A DNA stretch of 34,238 nt from CAYXDO01 sp964463485 (GTDB lineage: Bacteria > Myxococcota > Kuafuiibacteriia > Kuafuiibacteriales > Kuafuiibacteriaceae): contig CAYXDO010000120.1 in the NCBI GenBank assembly GCA_964463485.1, positions 1 to 34,238 of the forward strand, written 5' to 3'. Both the position numbers and the translations under genes were made by a program. Position 1 is the first letter of the stretch, and each line of letters starts with the position of its first letter. The notes under the pieces are model-generated. The model had not been told where the DNA came from, made no database searches, and saw only the letters and a program-made list of their open reading frames with translations. Below, piece by piece: positions 24,402 to 32,409 of the stretch.

Positions 24402-24611
24402 ATGGTCCCGAAGCTGAGTCGCCGGAGAGTCGTGGGAGATTTGTTGGCGCTCGCCACGATCGCTCCCGTCGCGAGCTGCGCATCTCTTCCCCAAGTCCAT
24501 GACACGACGGGAACCCATCGCTGCGCGCACCGGCATTGTCGTTACTTCCGCGCCGAGCAGAACGAGGGTCGGTGCGCTCTCCTGATTCGGACCCAAGGAG
24601 GTGACCCGTGA
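24402..24611 (+). CDS. Tiny Cys-rich Tat lipoprotein (HiPIP-like fragment?)
   Basis: 69 aa from ATG 24402. RRRVVGDLLALATIAPVASC is a twin-arginine signal with lipobox VASC. The mature part is only about 45 residues: HRCAHRHCRYFRAEQNEGRC, then ALLIRTQGGDP. The C-x-Y-F...G-R-C-x-L pattern recalls the middle of high-potential iron-sulfur proteins, but the spacing of the first two cysteines is wrong and the fourth cluster cysteine is missing, so a standard 4Fe-4S cluster is doubtful; His could take part. Its stop overlaps the next start as GTGA, which argues that it is translated and coupled. Probable role: a periplasmic metal or redox carrier for the operon. Confidence 0.6.
   Translation: MVPKLSRRRVVGDLLALATIAPVASCASLPQVHDTTGTHRCAHRHCRYFRAEQNEGRCALLIRTQGGDP
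24594..24603 (+). promoter_or_regulatory. Very strong ribosome binding site for the gene at 24608
   Basis: AAGGAGGTGA is fully complementary to the 16S rRNA 3' tail, with AGGAGG ending 6 bases before GTG 24608. It fixes that start and lies within the last codons of the Cys-rich lipoprotein gene. Confidence 0.85.
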
Positions 24612-25096
24612 GCCGCGTCGTGGCCCTCGCCTCCCTCTTGCTGCTCCCCGCTGTGTCTTACGCCGAAGAAGGGCTCGCCGTCTTGCGCTTCGGAGGCGGC
24701 GCTGCCGCTCCGCTCGAGGACCGGACCGTCGCGGGTGCCCTCGGCCTCAGCGCGGACCTCTGCTTCTCGGCACGATTCGGGTTGGTGTTCGATACTCACT
24801 TTCTCGCCAGACCCGGATACCGCAACCTCGGCCTCGGCCTGGGACTCAAGGCCGTGCCCTTCGAGTGGTTCTGGCGCCGCATTTACGTGCACTTGGTCCC
24901 TGAGCTTCAGCTCTCGTTTGGACCGCCCGAAGACCGGGCTGACTTCGGCGTCCGCGCGCTCGTCGGTTATGAAGAGCTGCTCTTCTGGGGTACGGGGCTG
25001 TTCCTCGAGACCTTCGCCGCGCTCCCACTCACAACGGAGCGTCCGCTCGACGCTGTGGCGGTCGGAGCCACCGCCGGCCTCTTCATCGAGTTTTAA
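24608..25096 (+). CDS. Small outer-membrane/periplasmic beta-barrel-like protein
   Basis: 162 aa from GTG 24608. Signal peptide MSRVVALASLLLLPAVSYA has a likely cut after SYA. The mature part alternates hydrophobic strands and turns (LAVLRFGGGAAAPLEDR, ARFGLVFDTHFLARPGY, NLGLGLGLKAVPFEWFWR, IYVHLVPELQLSFGPPE, ADFGVRALVGYEELLFWG) and ends in an aromatic residue (GLFIEF), as many outer-membrane barrels do. The length fits a small eight-stranded barrel. It overlaps the preceding gene by 4 bases and ends 4 bases before the next start, so it is in the operon. It might be the outer-membrane site or pore for the redox module. Confidence 0.75.
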   Translation: MSRVVALASLLLLPAVSYAEEGLAVLRFGGGAAAPLEDRTVAGALGLSADLCFSARFGLVFDTHFLARPGYRNLGLGLGLKAVPFEWFWRRIYVHLVPELQLSFGPPEDRADFGVRALVGYEELLFWGTGLFLETFAALPLTTERPLDAVAVGATAGLFIEF

Positions 25097-25100
25097 AATC

Positions 25101-26633
25101 ATGATCCGGCACCGCACAGCAAACCCACTCAGCCATCTCTGCTCCCTTGTCTGCCTCGCCTTGGCCTCCTGCGCGGGTCACACGCTCCGCGCCGCCGATC
25201 CCGATCGGCCAGTCACCTTCCCCAAAGATCACGCCGCCCACCCTGACGCCCAAACCGAGCTCTGGCATTTCCACGGACACGCGACGGACCGCGAGGGCCG
25301 TCGCTACGACTGGTTCCTCGGCTTCGTCACCCAACACACCGACCTCGACTCCGTCCTCGGTATACCGGTGCGCTGGTTCATCGATCCATTTCAGGTCGCC
25401 TATCTCACCGTCGCCGATCGAAGCCGCGGTACCTTCTTCGTCCGCGAGCGGCACAACTTTCCCGATGTTTGGGTGGCTTCCACCGACCCTACTCGGCTCT
25501 CACTCCGCCACGGCTCCTGGTCGGCTCGTGAGGACGCGGGAGACTACCTGCTGAGTGCGACAAGCTCAGCCAACGGCATCGAGCTTCGATTGCGTCCCGA
25601 AAAACCGCCGTCGCTGCTGGGAGATCGCGGCTACCTGTACGTGCCTCCCAGATCCTCCAACGACTACTACTCGATGCAGCGGATGACTTCGACCGGAACG
25701 ATCACGATCGACGGCCAGGAAATGCCCACGACCGGTCTCGCCTGGTTCAAACACGAGTGGGGCTTCATGGTCGACGACCAGATCCTCGGCTTCGTCTGGT
25801 TCGGCGCTCAACTCTCGAGCTCCGTCGAGCTCGAGATCGGGCTGATCCTCGATCAGGCCTCGAACGCCGCCGAAGGTTCCTTCGCCTCGATTCGCGAAGC
25901 CGACGGCAGACTGACTCAGCTTCGCATCGAGACGATCGGCATCGCCGAGGGCGGAGAGACTTGGCGCAGCCCTGTCACGGACACCGTCTACCCGGTGAGC
26001 TGGAGACTCACCATCCCAGGACGCGGCACGCTGACGCTCAACGCGCACGTGCCGCAGCAAGAGATGATCGTCTTTCCTGCCAACATCTGGGCGGGCAGCT
26101 TGGAAGTCACCGGATCCTTCGACGGCGCTCGCGTGGAAGGTGACGCGTTCGCCGAGGTCGTCGGCCTCGACGCCCCCTTCGGAAGAGGCCTCCTCAGGAC
26201 CGGTAAGCCCGCCGAGCTCCCGCCCGACCCCCTGCCCCGCTTCGTCGCCGCAATCAGCTCCGGCTCGAGCTCGGTCGAACCCGAGCCGAGCCGACCGCTC
26301 GAACTCACCTCAGTCGAGGCGCTCACGTCGACCGTTGCAGCTGCAACGATCGAGCCGACTCGGGCTCTGTTCGCCCTGCGCTGCGCCACGTGCCACGGAC
26401 CCTCAGGGAGAGGCGACGGCGTCGTCGCGGCCTCGCTCCTGCCGCGCCCACGCAATTTCGAAGACCAGAAGTGGCAGAGCTCGATTCCCGACGCCCAAAT
26501 GCGGATGGTCATTTCGCGCGGGGGCTCCTCGATCGGACTCAGCCCCGCCATGCCCCCGCATGCCGATCTGAGCCCTACCGAAGTCGACGCGCTCGTTCGG
26601 CTGATCAGAAAGTGGGGACCCGACCATGAGTGA
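25101..26633 (+). CDS. CrtC/AttH-like lipocalin-fold lipoprotein fused to cytochrome c
   Basis: 510 aa from ATG 25101. The signal peptide ends in lipobox LASC (Cys 24). Residues about 40-365 match the CrtC/AttH family (carotenoid 1,2-hydratase-like, tandem lipocalin fold): ELWHFHGHATDREGRRYDWF, RHNFPDVW, DYYSMQRMTSTGTITIDGQE and TTGLAWFKHEWGFMVDDQIL. A Pro/Ser linker (about 370-420) leads to a class I cytochrome c domain: CATCH at 428-432 for covalent haem, GDGVVAASLLPRPRNF, and Met 484 (SPAMPPH) as the likely distal ligand. The fusion puts hydratase-like chemistry and electron transfer in one periplasmic protein. The last 8 bases overlap the FAD enzyme gene (ATGAGTGA), so expression is coupled. 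The substrate is unknown; a carotenoid or other isoprenoid is inferred. Confidence 0.86.
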   Translation: MIRHRTANPLSHLCSLVCLALASCAGHTLRAADPDRPVTFPKDHAAHPDAQTELWHFHGHATDREGRRYDWFLGFVTQHTDLDSVLGIPVRWFIDPFQVAYLTVADRSRGTFFVRERHNFPDVWVASTDPTRLSLRHGSWSAREDAGDYLLSATSSANGIELRLRPEKPPSLLGDRGYLYVPPRSSNDYYSMQRMTSTGTITIDGQEMPTTGLAWFKHEWGFMVDDQILGFVWFGAQLSSSVELEIGLILDQASNAAEGSFASIREADGRLTQLRIETIGIAEGGETWRSPVTDTVYPVSWRLTIPGRGTLTLNAHVPQQEMIVFPANIWAGSLEVTGSFDGARVEGDAFAEVVGLDAPFGRGLLRTGKPAELPPDPLPRFVAAISSGSSSVEPEPSRPLELTSVEALTSTVAAATIEPTRALFALRCATCHGPSGRGDGVVAASLLPRPRNFEDQKWQSSIPDAQMRMVISRGGSSIGLSPAMPPHADLSPTEVDALVRLIRKWGPDHE

Positions 26634-28113
26634 GCCCAAGACCCGTGTGTTGATCGTGGGCGGAGGACCCTCCGGGCTCGCCGCGGCCGCTCGGCTCCTC
26701 GAAGAAGGCGAATCTCGAGTCTCGGTCCGTCTGGCCACGCTCGGACATCACTTCGGTGGCAAGGCGGACTCGTGGAGGGACGCCGAAGGTCGACTCATCG
26801 ATCATGGCCAGCACGTCGTCGTAGGTTGGTACACCGAGATGAAGGCGCTCCTTGGGCGCGCAGGCGTCGACGTTTCGGCTCACCTCGTGGACAACGGCGG
26901 CCACACCTACGTATACGAGCCGCGAGACGGCCAGGTGCACGACCTCGAGCTCGTGAGGAACCCGATCGCCATGCTCTTTCGCGGGCTCGGATTCTCTGGG
27001 CTCAGCTCGGAGGAGAAATCGAACATCGCTTGGTTCGTGATTTCGAATTTTCAAGCATTCTTTGGTACTCAGGACATCGAGCAGTTCGACGACGTCTGCT
27101 TCACGACGTGGTGCCTGGAGAATGGGTTGCTCCCTTCGATCGTCACCACCAACGCGTTCCTGATGTCCCGAACCGCCCAGCTCAACTGGCCAGGAGAGAT
27201 CAGCACGTACAGCCTCCTCAAGGCCGTCCGAGAGGTCGGCCGAGACGCGAGGAGCGCGAGCTACTCCTTCTGCGACGGCGGCATGAGCGAGGTCTTTTGG
27301 GAGCCCCTCGTGCGGTACATCGCCAAGCTCGGAGGCCGACTCGAGACCATGCGCAAGCTCCTCCGCCTTCACCTCGAAGGGGGGCGCCTCTCCGCGGTGA
27401 CCCTCGCCGAGCCCGACTCAGCCGGTCACGAGCTCCCAGGGCGCCCGACCGGTTTGTCTCCTTTCGAACAATCCGTACCCACCAAACCCGGACGCCGGTT
27501 TTTCGACGACGACTTCGATCACGTGATCTGCACGATCCCCGCGACGGCTCTTCAGGATCTGAATCCCGGGGACCCCGCGCTCTGGAGCCTTCCCGAGTTT
27601 GCCAAGATCAAGGAGCTCCGAGGCGTCGCTCCGTTGGCCCTTCAAGTCTGGCACCGGGAGCACGTGACCAAGTGTTCCTCGCGGGTCGTGGCCGGCCTCG
27701 ACGGTCCGCTCGGCTTCGTCGTCGACAACAAACACGTCATTCGCGAGTACCGATACGATCCGAGGTACGGAGCCGTGCTGTATTTCGTCGGACAGGAGGC
27801 CGGCGCGGAGACTTGGTCCGACGAGCGACTGCTCGAAAAATGCCTCCAGAACCTGACGACGATTCCAGGATTCGAACGCATCGACCGCGCCGGCGTCATT
27901 CATTTCCGAGTCATTCGCAACCGATCGCCCGACAAGCTCTACTTCTACACGGAGCCGGGAATTCAGAAATTCCGCCCACACCCGAAAACCTCCATCCCGA
28001 ACTTCTGGCTCGCGGGGGACTGGGTCCGATCAGAGCTCGACTTTCCGTGTATGGAGGCGGCCATCCGTTCGGGCATGGCGACCGCCGATTTGGTGCTGGA
28101 GTTCGAAGGCTGA
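26626..28113 (+). CDS. Phytoene-desaturase-like FAD-dependent oxidoreductase
   Basis: 495 aa. The dinucleotide-binding motif VLIVGGGPSGLAAAARLLEE is at about 8-27 and the second FAD segment GGKADSWRDAEGRLIDHGQH at about 44-63. The C-terminal FAD motif FWLAGDWVRSELDFPCMEAA, then IRSGMATADLV, is typical of carotene or squalene desaturases and hydroxysqualene dehydroxylase (HpnE-like) amine-oxidase-fold enzymes. Length and motif order fit an intact enzyme. There is no signal peptide, so it works in the cytoplasm or at the membrane face. It is translationally coupled to the CrtC-cytochrome c gene, suggesting a shared hydrophobic substrate: desaturation inside, hydration or oxidation outside. It need not act on phytoene; no phytoene synthase is in the window. 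Confidence 0.87.
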   Translation: MSEPKTRVLIVGGGPSGLAAAARLLEEGESRVSVRLATLGHHFGGKADSWRDAEGRLIDHGQHVVVGWYTEMKALLGRAGVDVSAHLVDNGGHTYVYEPRDGQVHDLELVRNPIAMLFRGLGFSGLSSEEKSNIAWFVISNFQAFFGTQDIEQFDDVCFTTWCLENGLLPSIVTTNAFLMSRTAQLNWPGEISTYSLLKAVREVGRDARSASYSFCDGGMSEVFWEPLVRYIAKLGGRLETMRKLLRLHLEGGRLSAVTLAEPDSAGHELPGRPTGLSPFEQSVPTKPGRRFFDDDFDHVICTIPATALQDLNPGDPALWSLPEFAKIKELRGVAPLALQVWHREHVTKCSSRVVAGLDGPLGFVVDNKHVIREYRYDPRYGAVLYFVGQEAGAETWSDERLLEKCLQNLTTIPGFERIDRAGVIHFRVIRNRSPDKLYFYTEPGIQKFRPHPKTSIPNFWLAGDWVRSELDFPCMEAAIRSGMATADLVLEFEG

Positions 28114-28159
28114 TTTCGTACGCCTTCTCGGAGTTCTGCGGGTCGGACATTCGGAAATC

Positions 28160-29977
28160 TCAGCGCAGTTGGGGTCCTTCCGGCGCGGTGGCTTCAAGCA
28201 CGCCGAGGTGAAGCGTGAGCAGTTTCGAACCACACGCGACGTGAGCGAACGGCATCTCGATCGTGAGATCGCTACATCCCCCCTGGATGGCCACCAGGCT
28301 TCGCGACCTGAATGCGTTGCCCTTCCTGCTGAGGAGCGACACGCCTCGGGGACCGGCTGTGAGCAGGTGTTTTTGTTCAGGCGTGAGCTGAAGGGCGATC
28401 ACGTCCCCTGAGCCCATGGCTGCGCGCTCGATTGACTCGAGTCCCACGAGGCGGGCGACGTCACCATCAGACGTGACGAGCAAAAGATCCGCGCCATCGG
28501 CCACCGAGCGGACGAAGGTGGGCGGCTCGTCAAAGGTGAAGCTCGAGGTGCTCTCGAGCGATACGACGCGGACCTGGTCCAGGTAGCCAGGCTTCGGCAA
28601 CAGGATGTCGATCGCCGCGTCGATGCTGCCGACATAGGAGCCGACGAGATGCTGGCCCACTGCGCCGAGATGAGTGTAGGCGCCGTCTCCGACCTTCCTC
28701 GGTGCGTCCCACTCGAGGCGATGCTCGTAGGTTCCCTTTGTCGCGGAGAAAAACAGCCGATCTCCCAGGAACACGGCGGTATGCACCTGGCCCACCGCGG
28801 CGAAGTCGGCGAAGTCGTTCACTTTGAGGTTCTCCAGGTCCGAGCTGTCGATGATCTCCAGGCCTTCGCCGTACCGGGCGACAAGGGAGCCCGAGGCCAC
28901 TAGGTTTAGACGAATATCCGCGACCTTCCGCTTGGTCCCCGCGGATGGATACCGCCACGCCGCCCGCGGGTGGTGCAGAAGGGCGACGTCGTAGAAGTCG
29001 ACGTTCGCTCCAACCGTCGCGGCGATCCTACCCGAACTGAGCTTGGCAAGTTGCGCGAGGGGCGCACGTACGTCGGTGCTCGTCAGGACTGCGTTCCACG
29101 GATTCCTGTCGAGAACGGGATACTGGGGCTCCGGAGCGTCCCGGCCCTTTTCTTCCAAGGTACTCACGAAAAAGAGCGGAACGAGGCCCTCTTTTTCCCG
29201 CGCCAAGCCCATGACCCCGACGCCGGCGACCGGGGAGCGCAACCGGGCGAAGGTCGCGCTGCCGTTCTTGAACACCTGGAACTCCCGGCCCGGCTGGAGC
29301 TGGATGAAACTATAGCCGATCTGGCCCGGGCTGAGCGCACTCCAGTCGGCGAGCGGCGACACCTGGACCTTCACTCCGGCTTCACCGAAGCGCTTCAGGA
29401 GCGCGGCGCTAAAGGTCTTATCGAGCCTTGGATCTACGCTGACCAACACCTTTGATCGAGGCTGCTGAGTCCGCGCGATCCACTCGAGCCAGCGTCGCCC
29501 GTCCGCCGAGAGTTCCCCGGCCGGATTCGATTGAACATAGGAATCGAGCGGTTTCGGATCGAGGGTGCGGATCGCTTCGGCTGCCGTCCGCAGGTAGTCT
29601 TCAGTGGCCTTGGCCCGAGCGCGCAGCGACTCGTGCGGCGCCGAACCTGCGAGTGCCGTGAGGGCGCCAAGGTTTTGGCTCGTGACATAGCCATCGAGCT
29701 CGAGCGAGCTGAGCCGGCACTGGGCCCACTGGGCGTGGATCGCATCCGGAAACCTCTTGATGAAGTCGCGCAGCTTGGCCTGGCTCGGATCGGCGCCAAG
29801 CCGGTAGAACATCAGATCACCCGCCCTAGCCTTCGACTCCGCGGCCGTCGGAGCGTCGGCGTTTTCTTCCGCGAACGCCAGATAGCCCTCGACGGTCCCC
29901 GTGCGCACGGTCTCGTCCCAGGCGCCGGCGCACGCGGTCGTCAGCAGCAGCATGGTTTGCAATCCGAGAGGTTTCAT
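28160..29977 (-). CDS. Large lipoprotein with helical N-domain and probable beta-propeller
   Basis: 605 aa from ATG 29977 (ATG 29995 adds six residues). MKPLGLQTMLLLTTACAGAW is a lipoprotein-type signal, though -3 is Thr, so lipidation is likely but not certain. Residues about 20-170 look like TPR-type helices (GTVEGYLAFAEENADAPTAA, KLRDFIKRFPDAIHAQWAQC, HESLRARAKATEDYLRTAAE). A central alpha/beta part follows (VSVDPRLDKTFSAALLKRF). The C-terminal about 250 residues have repeating strand motifs (LVARYGEGLEIIDSSDLENL, AVFLGDRLFFSATKGTYEHR, DLLLVTSDGDVARLVGLES), suggesting a propeller. I do not recognise a named family. It is divergent from the 212-aa lipoprotein, 16 bases apart. Confidence 0.78.
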   Translation of the reverse strand: MKPLGLQTMLLLTTACAGAWDETVRTGTVEGYLAFAEENADAPTAAESKARAGDLMFYRLGADPSQAKLRDFIKRFPDAIHAQWAQCRLSSLELDGYVTSQNLGALTALAGSAPHESLRARAKATEDYLRTAAEAIRTLDPKPLDSYVQSNPAGELSADGRRWLEWIARTQQPRSKVLVSVDPRLDKTFSAALLKRFGEAGVKVQVSPLADWSALSPGQIGYSFIQLQPGREFQVFKNGSATFARLRSPVAGVGVMGLAREKEGLVPLFFVSTLEEKGRDAPEPQYPVLDRNPWNAVLTSTDVRAPLAQLAKLSSGRIAATVGANVDFYDVALLHHPRAAWRYPSAGTKRKVADIRLNLVASGSLVARYGEGLEIIDSSDLENLKVNDFADFAAVGQVHTAVFLGDRLFFSATKGTYEHRLEWDAPRKVGDGAYTHLGAVGQHLVGSYVGSIDAAIDILLPKPGYLDQVRVVSLESTSSFTFDEPPTFVRSVADGADLLLVTSDGDVARLVGLESIERAAMGSGDVIALQLTPEQKHLLTAGPRGVSLLSRKGNAFRSRSLVAIQGGCSDLTIEMPFAHVACGSKLLTLHLGVLEATAPEGPQLR

Positions 29978-29993
29978 ATTAGGTTCACGGGGC

Positions 29994-30632
29994 ATGCGGG
30001 TTCGGGCGATTCTAGGATTCTTGGTCGGCCTCATCGCAGGATGTGCCCATTCCGGAGTCAGCCCGCAATACACCGCGGCCATCGCTGCATATCGTGACGC
30101 CCTCTCGACGACGAACGATGCGGATTGTTTGGACCCTCGGTTCGACGAAGTCCTCGTCGTGCTTCGCTCTGTTCCGGGAGACGATCGCTTTGAGCGCGAC
30201 ATGGCTGGATTTCTCGTCGCCGAAATCGAACATCGGCGCAAGGTCGCGCGGAGCCGATCGGCCAGACCAACCGCCGAGGCTCCGGCAGCAGGGAGCCCTT
30301 CAGTCGCGCTCCAAATCGCGCGGCCGCCGTTGCCGGCGCTCCTTCTCCTGCCGCAGTCGGACGACGCCCCGCGGCCCTCTCTGGCCGGAAGAGCGGGGCC
30401 GAAGCGCGGCGTGGAAAAAGGTGGCTCAGGGTCCGAGGCCCGGAAAGCCAGCGGCAAGACGAGTTACTGCGCCTTCTTGTTCGCAGCTGGTTCCATGCAC
30501 CACAGCCACTGCAGCCAGCTTTCATTGGCGGACGCGCAGGCCCAATGCAACCAGATGATCAGAGCGAAGGGCATCGAAGGCGAATGTGAATGCACCGATG
30601 ACCCTGGGTTCATCGCAGATCGATGCGATTGA
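29994..30632 (+). CDS. Small lipoprotein with Cys-rich C-terminal domain
   Basis: 212 aa from ATG 29994, chosen because MRVRAILGFLVGLIAGC is a clean lipoprotein signal with lipobox IAGC; upstream in-frame starts would bury it. A short helical region follows (AIAAYRDALSTTNDADCLDP, FERDMAGFLVAEIEHRRKVA), then a Pro/Ser/Gly-rich disordered linker, then a compact domain with six cysteines: SYCAFLF, HHSHCSQLSLADAQAQC, EGECECTDDPGFIADRC. The last domain is probably disulfide-stabilised. I do not recognise the family. Its start codon lies within the divergent gene's possible upstream start, so the two share one promoter region of at most a few bases; expression is probably driven from inside each other's 5' ends. 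Confidence 0.72.
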   Translation: MRVRAILGFLVGLIAGCAHSGVSPQYTAAIAAYRDALSTTNDADCLDPRFDEVLVVLRSVPGDDRFERDMAGFLVAEIEHRRKVARSRSARPTAEAPAAGSPSVALQIARPPLPALLLLPQSDDAPRPSLAGRAGPKRGVEKGGSGSEARKASGKTSYCAFLFAAGSMHHSHCSQLSLADAQAQCNQMIRAKGIEGECECTDDPGFIADRCD

Positions 30633-30699
30633 GGTTGCAGGCGACGAACGATGGGTGGGCCTGAAATCTCCGGCTCCAAGAGCTTTTCGTGTTGCGCAC

Positions 30700-30815
30700 C
30701 AAGAACCTGCATCCCGAATTTCTGGCTGGCTGGAGACTGGGTCCGATCGGAGCTCGACTTTCCGTTTATCGAAGCAGCCATCGGAGTCCGAGGGTTGATT
30801 TCGCACGTCTTCTCC
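30700..30815 (+). pseudogene. Remnant 3' end of a second desaturase gene
   Basis: This stretch aligns with the last part of the desaturase gene (27985-28131). It encodes IPNFWLAGDWVRSELDFPFI, then EAAI; it then lacks about 35 bases and resumes with TTGATTTCG-ACG-CTTCTC-GAG, which matches the sequence over and after the real stop codon. Most differences in the coding part are synonymous (for example GAAC/GAAT, CTCGCG/CTGGCT). This is the scar of a diverged paralog, not a fresh duplication. There is no start or FAD-binding N-terminus upstream. Confidence 0.8.
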
Positions 30816-30825
30816 GAGAGCTCAC

Positions 30826-31596
30826 TCACTCCCGGTTGGTGCGATGAATCAGCTCTTCCGCGCGAGCACGCTCGAGGTAATGCCAAATCGGATTTCCCGT
30901 GCTCGCGTCCAGCGCTCTCGCCAAGTAGTACAAAGCCACGACGCCACACACGGCGCTGACGCCCGCGCCCCCAGCGGCGAGCGCTACGTGCGTGGTCTCG
31001 TCGCTCCCCTCGGCGACCTTGAAGACGCCGAAGGCTCCTACGCCAAACCCAGCCACAGAGAGTACGCCGGCAACCGCGGAGACAACGTAGCTCGTCGTTA
31101 CTCTCCCCTCTAACTCACGATGAAGGTCGAGATCCTTCGCGAGGAGCGCGAGCTCGAGGTCCGAGACGAAGCGCCCCTTCGCGTCCCTCACCAGCCAGTC
31201 GTCTCCGAAGAGTTGTGGGTTGGGCCCAAAAGACAGCAACTCACGCTCGGCTGGCTCGACCGCGTTGGCCGCCTCTTCCGTGCCGGCGCGTTGAAATCGC
31301 ACCGGGTAGGCGACCTCCGCGCCCCGAGCTTCGGGCTCGAACGAAATCGTGGACACGACGCTCCGCAGGCACTGCGACAACTGAGCCGAGTCAGGAACGA
31401 GCTCCTCGGTCCTGAGCTCGATGGCCGAGCCCAATGCGTCCACCTTGAAGCGAAGGATCGCCGATCCATGACCCACGTCGGCCTTCTCGAAACAACGAAG
31501 GAGAGACTCGTTCCGCGCCAGCATCGAGCGCTCGACGCTGGCCTCGATCGCCGAGGGCGCGGCAAAGTTGAGTATGAGCAACCATCCGATCGACAC
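30826..31596 (-). CDS. AgmX/PglI-like C-terminal-domain protein with two membrane segments
   Basis: 256 aa from GTG 31596, chosen because the product then starts MSIGWLLILNFAAPSAIEA, a plausible signal peptide; a TTG at 31662 would add 22 residues and bury it. Residues about 30-105 resemble the domain ending AgmX/PglI-type motility proteins (TonB-like): LLRCFEKADVGHGSAILRF, VDALGSAIEL, QLSQCLRSVVSTISFEPEAR, VAYPVRFQ, with the two paired cysteines. Two hydrophobic segments follow at about 170-195 (VVSAVAGVLSVAGFGVGAFG) and 205-228 (ALAAGGAGVSAVCGVVALYY). It is probably an inner-membrane or envelope protein; the exact role is unknown. It lies 69 or more bases downstream of the LuxR-type gene on the same strand. 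Confidence 0.68.
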   Translation of the reverse strand: MSIGWLLILNFAAPSAIEASVERSMLARNESLLRCFEKADVGHGSAILRFKVDALGSAIELRTEELVPDSAQLSQCLRSVVSTISFEPEARGAEVAYPVRFQRAGTEEAANAVEPAERELLSFGPNPQLFGDDWLVRDAKGRFVSDLELALLAKDLDLHRELEGRVTTSYVVSAVAGVLSVAGFGVGAFGVFKVAEGSDETTHVALAAGGAGVSAVCGVVALYYLARALDASTGNPIWHYLERARAEELIHRTNRE

Positions 31597-31731
31597 GACT
31601 TCGGCGTATCTCGGGGCAGAGCGAGTGGCAATCGTAGCGGTGAGAGTGACGGCGCTCGCCAAATCCTCGCGGAAGGCCGCGCCACTTGGTCGCGGGTCGG
31701 CCGCGCCCGCGTTGCTGAGTTTGTTACGCGA

Positions 31732-32403
31732 TCACGGCATCACGAGGCCGACGCGAATCGCGAGCAGCACCGCGTCGGCGACGTTGGACGCACCAAGCTT
31801 CTTGAAGAGGCGAGCGCGATGAGCCTCGACCGTCTTGACGCTGATCGAGAGCTTCTCGCCGATCGCCTGGTTGCTGAAGCCATTCGCCATCAGCTCGAGC
31901 ACCTGCTTCTCGCGAGCGGTGATGGGAACTTGCTGTCCGACCCGCGGGGTCGGGATCCCGGTGATGTGAGTACGCCCGTCGGAGGCCGCCTGGAACGCGA
32001 GCGCGAGGTCGGCCACGTAGGCGCGCTTCAGGATCACGCCGTTGGCGCCGGCCTCATTGAGGCTCTGCAGGAACTTCGGGTCCGAGTTCGACGTGGTGAC
32101 GACGAACCGGACGGAGGGCAGCTCTTGGCGGGCCCGCCGCAGCGTCTCCACGTCCCGTCCCTCCACGTCGAGGTCCAACAGCGCGAAGCGGGCGCCGGCG
32201 GTCTTGACGCGCTCGTAGTCCAGCCCCGCCTCCACCACCAAGAGGGCGACCTGGCGCTTTCGTAACCAGTGCTCGAGCTGCACCGGCACATGGGGGCTCG
32301 GCGCAAACGCGACCAGGGTATCGACGACGGGAAGCTCCGCGGGCGCATCCACGTCGCTCGAGGAAAGGGCTTCCGTATTCGCCAAGTTGGTCTCGGGATT
32401 CAT
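31732..32403 (-). CDS. LuxR/NarL-type response regulator with atypical receiver
   Basis: 223 aa from ATG 32403, backed by AAAGGAG at a 6-base spacing; a longer open frame upstream lacks such support. The N-terminal tail (1-26) is acidic. Residues about 27-145 are receiver-like, with a candidate phospho-acceptor Asp 77 (ALLDLDVEG), Thr/Ser near 103-105 and Lys 126 (VILKRAY), but the acidic pair that binds Mg after strand 1 is replaced by VAFAPS. It may not be phosphorylated normally. Residues 160-220 form a LuxR-type helix-turn-helix: ITAREKQVLELMANGFSNQA, IGEKLSISVKTVEAHRARLF. The leader RNA can hide the ribosome site (see 32410-32451). It is divergent from the Ser/Thr kinase gene. Confidence 0.9.
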   Translation of the reverse strand: MNPETNLANTEALSSSDVDAPAELPVVDTLVAFAPSPHVPVQLEHWLRKRQVALLVVEAGLDYERVKTAGARFALLDLDVEGRDVETLRRARQELPSVRFVVTTSNSDPKFLQSLNEAGANGVILKRAYVADLALAFQAASDGRTHITGIPTPRVGQQVPITAREKQVLELMANGFSNQAIGEKLSISVKTVEAHRARLFKKLGASNVADAVLLAIRVGLVMP

Positions 32404-32409
32404 GAGAGT

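Noticed and set aside
30651..30959. Plus-strand frame of 102 codons containing NFWLAGDWVRSELDFP as a real small protein
   Set aside because: Only a short stretch matches the desaturase C-terminus; the rest has no similarity and the frame is broken relative to the original stop, so it is a pseudogene fragment.
31120..32265. Long plus-strand open frame (381 codons) opposite the AgmX-like and LuxR-type genes
   Set aside because: It is antisense to two genes with clear family motifs and has a low-complexity Arg/Gly/Leu-rich product; a typical high-GC shadow.
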